In this document: piece by piece, positions 1 to 5,315 of the stretch | How the letters are laid out: each line of letters starts with the position of its first letter | How positions within the stretch are numbered: the stretch's first letter is position 1 | From: Chloroflexota bacterium | GTDB taxonomy: Bacteria > Chloroflexota > UBA6077 > FW602-bin22 > JACQUS01 | Direction: 5' to 3' | Length of the DNA stretch: 6,169 nt | NCBI GenBank assembly: GCA_016210125.1 | Contig: JACQUS010000427.1 | Span: forward strand, 1 to 6,169 | Notes under the pieces: generated by a model | What the model saw: the letters and a program-made list of their open reading frames with translations, nothing else | Databases searched by the model: none | What the model was told of the DNA's origin: nothing | Program-made: the position numbers and the translations under genes

Positions 1-1374
1 CGCGAGCTGACGGTGCTATGCGCCTCGGGCAGCCTCGGCCTGACGCCCTTTCACGAGGAGTCGTTCTGGGACGGCGTGGCGCGCCGGCCGGGCGCTATCT
101 GCGCCGACGCCGGCAGCGGCGACATCGGCCCGTTCTACCTCGGCTCCGACGAGCCGTACAACCCGCGCGAGTGGGAGAAGCACGACCTGCGGCTGATGCT
201 GCTCGGCGGACGGCAGCTCGACGTGCCGATGGTCGTCGGCTCCTGCGGCGGGGCGGGCACCAATCGCGCCGTGGACCTCTACGCCGATCTGGTCCGCGAG
301 ATCGCCGCCGAGGAGGGTCTGCCGCCGTTCACCCTGGCGCGCATCTACGCCGAGGTCGACCGTGGCTATCTCCGCCAGCGCGCCGAGCGCGAGGTCATCG
401 CCGGCCTGGGCGCGCCGAACGCGCTCACGCCAGCCGATGTCGACGCCTCCAGCCGCGTCGTGGCCATGATGGGCGTCGAGCCGCTGGTCGAGGCGCTCGA
501 CCGCGGCGCGCAGGTCGTCTTGGCCGGGCGCTCCAGCGACGACGCCGTGTTCGCCGCCGTGCCGATCCGCGCCGGCTTCGACCGCGGCCTGGCACTGCAC
601 ATGGGCAAGTGCATCGAGTGCGGCCCGCTGGTAGCTACGCCGATCCTCCAGCGCGAGGCCGTGCAGGCGACTGTTCGCGACGACCACTTCCTCATCGAGC
701 CGCTGCACCCCGGCCAGCGCTGCACGCCGGCGTCGGTGGCCGGGCACACGCTCTACGAGCGCTGCGACCCCTACCACCAGCCCGGGCCGGGCGGCACGCT
801 CGATCTCACTGCGACGCGCTTCGTGGCCCACGACGAGCGGGTCGTCAAGGTGAGCGGCAGCCGCTGGCTGCCGAGCGAGCGCTACTGCGTCAAGCTCGAG
901 GGCGCGGGCTTCGTCGGCTACCGTGCGCTCTTCCTTTTCGGCCTCCGCGATCCGCTCTCGGTGGCCAACGTCGACAGCATCCTCGACTGCGTCCGCGCGG
1001 AGGTGCGGCGCATCTACCCCGCCGAGGAACCGGGGCGCGACTATCACCTGGTGTTCCACGTCTACGGCAAAAACGCCATCATGAAGCACACCGAGCCGCT
1101 GCGCGAGAGCCGCGCGCACGAGCTGGCGGTCGTCGTCGAGGTGGTGGCGCGGACGCGGGCGCTGGCGGCGAACATCGCCAAGCTGGCCAAGTACACGTCG
1201 CTGCGGGCGCACTACGAGGGCAAGCTGGGCACGGCCGGCGGCGCGGCGATGCTGGCCGACGAGGTGCTGGAGCCGCACCTCCAGGCCTACCGCTGGACCG
1301 TGGACCACCTCCTGCCGATCGAGCATCCCGGCGCGCTGTTCCCGATCGCGCTCGAGCGCGTCGGCGCGGGCTGA
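1..1374 (+). CDS. AtuA-family (DUF1446) protein, start just outside the window
   Basis: The frame is open from the first base (first codons read R-E-L-T-V-L-C-A-S-G) to TGA at 1372-1374, giving 457 residues. Family members begin in much this way, so probably only the start codon or a few residues are missing. GTG at 13 is therefore not preferred as the start. Family hallmarks, numbered from the window edge, are ADAGSGDIGP (about 35-44), AGRSSDDA (175-182), HMGKCIECG (200-208), HPGQRCTPASVAGH (236-249), EGAGFVGYR (300-308) and KYTSLRAHYEGKLGTAGG (397-414). There is no signal peptide or membrane segment, so it is probably cytoplasmic. AtuA is named for acyclic terpene utilization (citronellol/geraniol breakdown) in Pseudomonas, but its reaction is unknown. 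Many homologues lie beside DUF4387 genes, as here, away from terpene clusters. Length suits the single-domain form, not the longer Pseudomonas AtuA. Family assignment is firm; the terpene role is not supported by anything else in the window. Confidence 0.9.
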   Translation, partial: RELTVLCASGSLGLTPFHEESFWDGVARRPGAICADAGSGDIGPFYLGSDEPYNPREWEKHDLRLMLLGGRQLDVPMVVGSCGGAGTNRAVDLYADLVREIAAEEGLPPFTLARIYAEVDRGYLRQRAEREVIAGLGAPNALTPADVDASSRVVAMMGVEPLVEALDRGAQVVLAGRSSDDAVFAAVPIRAGFDRGLALHMGKCIECGPLVATPILQREAVQATVRDDHFLIEPLHPGQRCTPASVAGHTLYERCDPYHQPGPGGTLDLTATRFVAHDERVVKVSGSRWLPSERYCVKLEGAGFVGYRALFLFGLRDPLSVANVDSILDCVRAEVRRIYPAEEPGRDYHLVFHVYGKNAIMKHTEPLRESRAHELAVVVEVVARTRALAANIAKLAKYTSLRAHYEGKLGTAGGAAMLADEVLEPHLQAYRWTVDHLLPIEHPGALFPIALERVGAG

Positions 1375-1413
1375 GGCAGCGGCCGGCAAGGGACGCGCGG
1401 CGACCCAGCGGTA

Positions 1414-1516
1414 GGGGGTTAAGCGCGGCGCGGGGAGGACCTAACCCCCCGACCCCCTTCCCGACGCGGGAAGGGGGAGTGCAGAGGGGGCGAAGCCCCC
1501 TCTGCGGTTGAACCCC
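1414..1516. repeat. Multi-hairpin intergenic repeat element (REP-like)
   Basis: The gap between the AtuA-family and DUF4387 genes contains two perfect palindromes of identical design. At 1453-1477 an 11-base arm (1453-1463) pairs with 1467-1477 around an ACG loop. At 1481-1505 an 11-base arm (1481-1491) pairs with 1495-1505 around a GAA loop. A 3-base spacer separates them. Upstream, GGGGGTTA (1414-1421) can pair with TAACCCCC (1442-1449); the same left arm could instead pair with AACCCC at 1511-1516, closing the whole element. One forward frame through it reads NPPTPFPTREGG, a peptide I recall as the signature of dispersed repeats in several bacterial genomes, though I cannot confirm copies here. 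No T-run follows either stem, so it is not a standard intrinsic terminator. It could stabilise or partly terminate the message between two genes that are usually closely linked. Confidence 0.75.
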
Positions 1517-1555
1517 TCGGGTGGGGCGGGGCTAGGACCACGAGTGGACACTTTC

Positions 1556-1562
1556 AAAGGAG
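1556..1562 (+). promoter_or_regulatory. Strong Shine-Dalgarno site for the DUF4387 gene
   Basis: AAAGGAG lies 8 bases before GTG at 1571. It is the clearest ribosome binding site in the window and decides the start of the DUF4387 gene against a longer reading frame open from 1508. A dedicated strong site suggests that this gene is translated independently of the AtuA-family gene, whose stop is almost 200 bases upstream. No convincing -35/-10 promoter was seen between 1375 and 1570. Confidence 0.8.
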
Positions 1563-1570
1563 ATCGTGCG

Positions 1571-1900
1571 GTGGCGACGACACGGCGACTGGCCGACCTG
1601 GCCAAGGAGATCTCCAGCAAGAACGCCGGGAACTACTTCCTCACTTTCGACATCGTCTTCGACGACGCGGCGACGTACGAGCGGGTGAAGCGCTCGGGCG
1701 CCATCAGCCGTGAGCACGTGGCTCGCCTCTATGGCATCCCGCCGGACCAGATCACTCACGTCGTGCACTTCGACCAAGGCAACGCCGTGAAGGTCACCAT
1801 GCGCCGCCCGTGGGTCTCGGGCGACGTCGGCGAGTCGGACGTCTTCGGCGCCCAGCAGTACGCCCCGCTGCTGGACGTCGAGATACCGTGGGCGGAGTGA
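1571..1900 (+). CDS. DUF4387 family protein
   Basis: This 109-residue protein matches the small DUF4387 family. Recognisable parts are an N-terminal LADLAKEISSKNAG block (7-20), FDIVFDDAATYERVK (26-40), ARLYGIP (51-57) and a C-terminal DVFGAQQYAPLLDVEIP stretch (90-106). Start GTG 1571 is chosen because the AAAGGAG site sits 8 bases upstream and family similarity begins within a few residues of it. Starting at 1508 would add a low-complexity leader encoded by the hairpin element. There is no signal peptide or membrane segment. No reaction is known for DUF4387. It is repeatedly found next to, or fused with, AtuA-type DUF1446 proteins, so it probably acts as a small partner or subunit of the protein encoded upstream; that is inference. 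The two genes share a strand but are separated by a 196-base gap holding the repeat, which is wider than expected for such partners. Confidence 0.88.
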   Translation: MATTRRLADLAKEISSKNAGNYFLTFDIVFDDAATYERVKRSGAISREHVARLYGIPPDQITHVVHFDQGNAVKVTMRRPWVSGDVGESDVFGAQQYAPLLDVEIPWAE

Positions 1901-1980
1901 GGCTCACGCTCGCGGCGCCATGTTGCGGCCACCGTTTCTTAGTCTCGGTCGAGACGATGAGAGGCTCACCCCCGCGGCGC
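1899..1980. repeat. Imperfect 20-base direct repeat at the convergent gene ends
   Basis: Bases 1899-1918 and 1961-1980 agree at 18 of 20 positions, both starting GAGGCTCAC and ending CGCGGCGC, 62 bases apart. The left copy begins in the stop codon of the DUF4387 gene. The right copy spans the stop codon of the opposite-strand binding protein gene. This may be the remnant of a small duplication or chance in GC-rich sequence. Nothing else is recognisable in the gap apart from the weak hairpin listed separately. Confidence 0.45.
1942..1955. terminator. Weak hairpin between convergent genes, possible bidirectional terminator
   Basis: GTCTC (1942-1946) pairs with GAGAC (1951-1955) around a GGTC loop. 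It is the only hairpin noted in the 65-base gap where both transcripts end. The stem is short and neither side has a real T-run, only TTTCTTA on the left. It is a poor intrinsic terminator, and Rho-dependent ending is just as likely. Confidence 0.25.
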
Positions 1981-3465
1981 GAGGTCGCGGCAGCGCAGCC
2001 GCGGCAGCGGGTACCAGCGGTAGCCACCGACCGCGTCGCGTAGGCCGAAGCAGAAGGTTTGCTGCGCCAGCGGAATCCACGGCAGGTCGTGCAGTGTGAT
2101 ACGCTGCACGTCGGCCAGCAGCGCGCGCATGCGCGCATCATCGAGCTCGACCAGGCTGGCCCGCAGCAGGCGGTCGACCTCCGCGTTGTGGTAGCCGACG
2201 AAGTCGAAGACGCCGCCCGGCGGCGGGTTTACGTCGTGGCCCAGCGCGTAGCGCCCGTCGATGGTGATGGGGCCGTCGGCGTCGAGGAACAGGTCGAGCG
2301 CCCGCGCCAGCTTGCGCATGCCGTGCTCGGCGGCGTCGACGGCCTGCGGCTCGGCGGCGATGCCGACCGCCTCCAGCGCCTCGGCGATCAGGCGCGCCAT
2401 CGCCGGGAACTCGGGGAACTCCTCGTGGTAGACGAGCTTCAGGGGCGACAGCGGCAGGTAGGGCCGCAGCAGCCGCCGCGCCTCGTCGGGGCGGTGCTCC
2501 CAGCGCGGCTCGACCGGCGCGTGGCCGAGCACGACATCGGAGATACAGCTCGTCATGCGCTGCGCGCGGCCGCGGCACGCCTCAGCGATCAGCCGGTCGT
2601 AGGGAATGGCCTGGGCGATGGCCTGGCGCACCGCGGCGCGGTCGAACGGCGGCCGCTCATAGGTGAGCCCGAGCATCGTGCGCCAGGTCGTCGGTACGTG
2701 GTACACGGTGACGCCGCCGTCGCGTCGCCCTGCCGGCACCTCCAGCTCGGTCGCCGCGTCGACCTCCCCGCGCCGGAGCGCCGCCCAGCGCGCGTCCGGA
2801 TCGGCGATGGCCACGAGCTCGACGGCCTCGAAGGGCAGGCGGCCGCGCCAGTAGCGCGGGTTGGCGGCCAGGCGGAACGACCCGGCCGGCGCCGCCTCGT
2901 CGACGACATAGGGCCCGTAGCCCGCGCCGTGGCTGCGCAGCCGGGCGAGCGCCCACGGATCGCCGGGCGTGGCGTGCCGGCGCGCCTCCTGCGCGTCGAA
3001 GAGCGTCGGCACGATGACCGCCAGCAGGTGTGGCAGGATCGTCGTCGGGTAGGGCAGGTGGAACTCCACGACGTAGCGGTCGACGGCCCGCACCTGGTCG
3101 GCCGAGCGCAGGCCGGCGTTGCCGCCGATCCACGCGCCGACCGTGCCCAGCGCCAGCGAGCGCTCCCAGGTCCAGCGCACGTCCTCGGCCGCGAGCTCGT
3201 GGCCGAAGGCGCTCCAGATGCCGCGCCGGAGGACGAAGCGATAGACCGTCGCGTCGGCCGAACGCTCCCAGCGCTCGGCGACGAACGGCTGAAGCGCCAA
3301 CGACGCCGGCGAGCCGGCCGTCTCCGGCGGAGCGCCGGCGTAGGCTGTCAGCGCCTCGTAGAGCTGGAGGTGCGCGTCGATGTTCTCCCATTGGAGGATG
3401 CGCCGCGGCTGGTCGCGGTCGAGCACCGTCGGCAGGACGGTGCAGCCGATGCGCAGCGTGTTCAT
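1966..3465 (-). CDS. Family 5 (SBP_bac_5) solute-binding protein without signal peptide
   Basis: This 499-residue protein has the length and layout of DppA/OppA-type binding proteins of peptide/nickel ABC transporters. Visible parts are an N-terminal LRIGCTVLPTVLD strand (4-16), YEALTAY (36-42), LQPFVAERWE (58-67), YRFVLRRGIWSAFGHELAAEDV (75-96), GAGYGPYVVDE (180-190), LAANPRYWRG (199-208), FDRAAVRQAIAQAIPYDRL (274-292) and DLPWIPLAQQ (460-469). Such proteins normally carry an export or lipoprotein signal, but here the mature fold begins at residue 3-4. ATG 3465 follows the dctM stop by 3 bases in the same frame, so TGA at 3471-3469 excludes any longer start. The Shine-Dalgarno is poor (GGTGAG, two bases from ATG), suggesting translational coupling to dctM. 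No ABC permease or ATPase gene is in the window. It may be a cytoplasmic ligand sensor or an orphan component; the ligand is unknown. Confidence 0.85.
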   Translation of the reverse strand: MNTLRIGCTVLPTVLDRDQPRRILQWENIDAHLQLYEALTAYAGAPPETAGSPASLALQPFVAERWERSADATVYRFVLRRGIWSAFGHELAAEDVRWTWERSLALGTVGAWIGGNAGLRSADQVRAVDRYVVEFHLPYPTTILPHLLAVIVPTLFDAQEARRHATPGDPWALARLRSHGAGYGPYVVDEAAPAGSFRLAANPRYWRGRLPFEAVELVAIADPDARWAALRRGEVDAATELEVPAGRRDGGVTVYHVPTTWRTMLGLTYERPPFDRAAVRQAIAQAIPYDRLIAEACRGRAQRMTSCISDVVLGHAPVEPRWEHRPDEARRLLRPYLPLSPLKLVYHEEFPEFPAMARLIAEALEAVGIAAEPQAVDAAEHGMRKLARALDLFLDADGPITIDGRYALGHDVNPPPGGVFDFVGYHNAEVDRLLRASLVELDDARMRALLADVQRITLHDLPWIPLAQQTFCFGLRDAVGGYRWYPLPRLRCRDLAPRG

Positions 3466-3468
3466 CGC

Positions 3469-4746
3469 TCACCGCTGGAAGAGCAGGTTGGGCAAGAAGA
3501 GCACCACCGGCGGCACGAAGGCGATGAGGAACAGGACGGCGACCAGCACGACGTAGAACGGCGCGAGCTCGCGCGCCAGCCGGCCGATCGACTCGCCGGT
3601 CATCTGCGACAGCAGGAACAGGATGAGTCCGAAGGGCGGCGTGATCGTGCCGATCATGATGCCCAGCGCGAAGACGACGCCGAAGTGCACAGGGTCGATG
3701 CCCACGGCGGCGATGATCGGGTTGATGAGCGGCATGGACACGATCAGCACGGCCATCATATCCAGGAAGAAGCCCATGAACAGCATAAACAGCACCAGCA
3801 GCAGCATCGTCATATTGGCGTCGGTCGTGAAGCCGAGCAGCAGGGCCAGAAGCTGCTGCGGCACCTGATTGAGCGTGAGCACCCAGGCGAACAGGCTGGC
3901 CGCGCCGACGATCAGTAGGATGACGCTGCTGGTGAGCGCCGTCTCGCGGAAGACGTCGGCCAGGTCGGACAGGCCAAGCGAGCGCGTGACGAAGCCGAGC
4001 AGCACGGCGTAGGCGCTGGCGACGACGGCGGCCTCGGTCGGGGTAAAGACGCCGCCGAGGATGCCGCCGAGGATGATGACCGGCAGCAGCAGCGCCGGGA
4101 TCGCGGCCACCGTGGCGTGGCCCAGCTCGCCGAGGGTCGGCCGCGCGCGGCGCGGGATGTCGCGCGTGCGCGATAGGTACGCGACGAGCAGCATCAGCGA
4201 GCCGCCGACGATCAGCCCGGGAATCACGCCGCCGATGAACAGCGCGCCGATCGAGGCTTCCGCCAGCACGCCGTACACCACCGCCGGAATGCTCGGCGGG
4301 ATGAGCGGGCCCATCGTCGCCGCGGCGCCGATAATGGCCGCGGCGAAGGGCGGCGAGAAGCCTTTGCTGCGCATGGCCGGGATGAGCACCGAGCCGGTGG
4401 CCGAGGCGTCGGCCAGCCCGGAGCCGGACATGCCCGACATGACGATGTTGGAGACGACGGCCACCTGCCCCAGCCCGCCGGGCAGGAAGCCAACCAGCGT
4501 GTCGGCGAAGGCGACCAGCCGCTGGGTGACGCCGCTCTTGTTCATCAGATTGCCGGCAAGGATGAAGAAGGGCACCGCCAGGAGCGGGAAGCTGTAGAGG
4601 CCGCCGACGATGCGGCCGGGGATATTGAACAGCATGGCCGTGTTGCCGGCCAGCAGCATGTAGACGAGCACGGCGGCGCCCAAGGCGAAGGCCACCGGCA
4701 CGCCGAGCACCATCAGCACCAGCCAGCCGGCAGCCATAGCCGTCAT
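3469..4746 (-). CDS. dctM: TRAP transporter large permease subunit (DctM family)
   Basis: This 425-residue, strongly hydrophobic protein should form the 11-12 helix transport domain of a TRAP transporter, moving an organic anion inward with sodium or protons. Family motifs are LLAVPFFILAGNLMNKSGVT (55-74), SGMSGSGLADASATGSVLIPAM (104-125), PPSIPAVVYGVLAEASIGALFIGGVIPG (150-177), GGVFTPTEAAVVASAY (231-246) and, near the C-terminus, FFLDMMAVLIVSMPLINPI (326-344) and GIMIGTITPPFG (362-373). ATG 4746 is chosen because it overlaps the dctQ stop as ATGA and has GGAG (4757-4754) 7 bases upstream. The same frame is open to 5175, but that part is antisense-like Arg/Gly/Pro-rich sequence inside dctQ. 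Length is normal for the family. The symbol is the generic subunit name and does not imply C4-dicarboxylate as substrate. Confidence 0.96.
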   Translation of the reverse strand: MTAMAAGWLVLMVLGVPVAFALGAAVLVYMLLAGNTAMLFNIPGRIVGGLYSFPLLAVPFFILAGNLMNKSGVTQRLVAFADTLVGFLPGGLGQVAVVSNIVMSGMSGSGLADASATGSVLIPAMRSKGFSPPFAAAIIGAAATMGPLIPPSIPAVVYGVLAEASIGALFIGGVIPGLIVGGSLMLLVAYLSRTRDIPRRARPTLGELGHATVAAIPALLLPVIILGGILGGVFTPTEAAVVASAYAVLLGFVTRSLGLSDLADVFRETALTSSVILLIVGAASLFAWVLTLNQVPQQLLALLLGFTTDANMTMLLLVLFMLFMGFFLDMMAVLIVSMPLINPIIAAVGIDPVHFGVVFALGIMIGTITPPFGLILFLLSQMTGESIGRLARELAPFYVVLVAVLFLIAFVPPVVLFLPNLLFQR

Positions 4747-5315
4747 CGCGCCGCTCCGGCGGGCGCGGGCGGCGCGGCGGGCATGCACATCTCGACGAGC
4801 ATCAGCAGTGCGCCGACCGGGGCCGCGCCGTAAAGGAAGAGCTGCGAGATCTCGGCGTTGGGACTGAGGATGGACTGGTTGGCGACCGCCAGAGCAGCCC
4901 CGGCGCCGCCCAGGCCGACCAGGAACACGACGGCCACCGCCTTCTGGAAGGGCACCAGCCAGGGCAGCGCGCCGCGCTCCCAGGCCTCGACGACGGCCAC
5001 GCGCGGGTGGCTGCGCAGGCGGGTGCCGTAGGCCGCGCCGAGGAAGGTCATCCAGATGAAGAGGTGGAGGGCCACCTCCTCGCTCCACCCGATCGGCCGG
5101 TTGAGCACGTAGCGTGTGAACACCTGGAGGACGAGCACGGCGAACTGGCCGCCGACGGTCACGACCAGCGCCCAATCGGTCAGGCGCTGGAGCAGCGCGC
5201 CGGCGCGCAGGGCCAGCGCGGTCCAGCCCCGACCCTGCGCGTCGGAATCGACAGCGCGCGCACGGCGAGGGGGCACGGAGGCGGAGCCGCCGGCCGCGTG
5301 CCCCCTCTCGGTCAC
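4743..5315 (-). CDS. dctQ: TRAP transporter small permease subunit (DctQ family)
   Basis: With GTG 5315 as start the product has 190 residues and four predicted membrane helices (about 48-68, 81-98, 120-145 and 155-177). It carries the DctQ signature QVFTRYVLNRPIGWSEEV (64-81) followed by FIWMTFLGAAYGTRLRSHPRV (86-106). DctQ pairs with DctM and helps DctP dock. The start is judged from the GTGA overlap with the dctP stop and from GAGG 7 bases before GTG. In-frame GTG 5276 is an alternative giving 177 residues, and an ATG at 5360 would overlap dctP by 49 bases. The 45-50 residues before the first helix are Arg/Gly/Ala-rich and longer than usual for this family, and a strong hairpin lies in the DNA encoding them. 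The 3' end overlaps dctM by 4 bases. Family call is firm; the exact start is less so. Confidence 0.9.
   Translation of the reverse strand: MTERGHAAGGSASVPPRRARAVDSDAQGRGWTALALRAGALLQRLTDWALVVTVGGQFAVLVLQVFTRYVLNRPIGWSEEVALHLFIWMTFLGAAYGTRLRSHPRVAVVEAWERGALPWLVPFQKAVAVVFLVGLGGAGAALAVANQSILSPNAEISQLFLYGAAPVGALLMLVEMCMPAAPPAPAGAAR
5267..5307 (-). promoter_or_regulatory. Strong hairpin at the dctP/dctQ junction
   Basis: An 11-base arm at 5297-5307 pairs perfectly with 5267-5277 around a 19-base loop that itself can fold (GGCG/CGCC within 5281-5291). In the message it begins about 5 bases after the dctP stop and about 8 bases after the proposed dctQ GTG. Hairpins in this place in binding-protein transporter operons are known to block 3' decay or slow downstream translation, so that binding protein exceeds membrane subunits. 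That role is inferred here. There is no T-run, so full termination is unlikely. Confidence 0.6.

Noticed and set aside
16..1389. Minus-strand open frame of 457 codons opposite the AtuA-family gene
   Set aside because: The translation is Arg/Ala/Gly/His-rich without family motifs; it is an antisense shadow from high-GC third codon positions.
1453..1505. CRISPR array or rho-independent terminators
   Set aside because: The two palindromes have different sequences and no spacers, and neither is followed by a T-run.
18..1511. Plus-strand open frame of 497 codons overlapping the AtuA-family gene and the repeat
   Set aside because: Low-complexity Arg-rich shadow frame. Only its tail (PPTPFPTREGG) is of interest, and that comes from the repeat element.
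1508..1570. Longer DUF4387 product starting at 1508
   Set aside because: The extra residues come from repeat and G-rich leader sequence; AAAGGAG is correctly spaced only for GTG 1571.
2059..3918. Plus-strand open frame of 619 codons opposite the binding protein and dctM
   Set aside because: No recognisable domain, Gln/His/Arg/Asp-rich antisense composition, and it crosses the border of two well-supported genes.
4747..5175. N-terminal extension of DctM to 5175
   Set aside because: It would overlap nearly all of dctQ and is low-complexity. The ATGA overlap with a GGAG site fixes the start at 4746.
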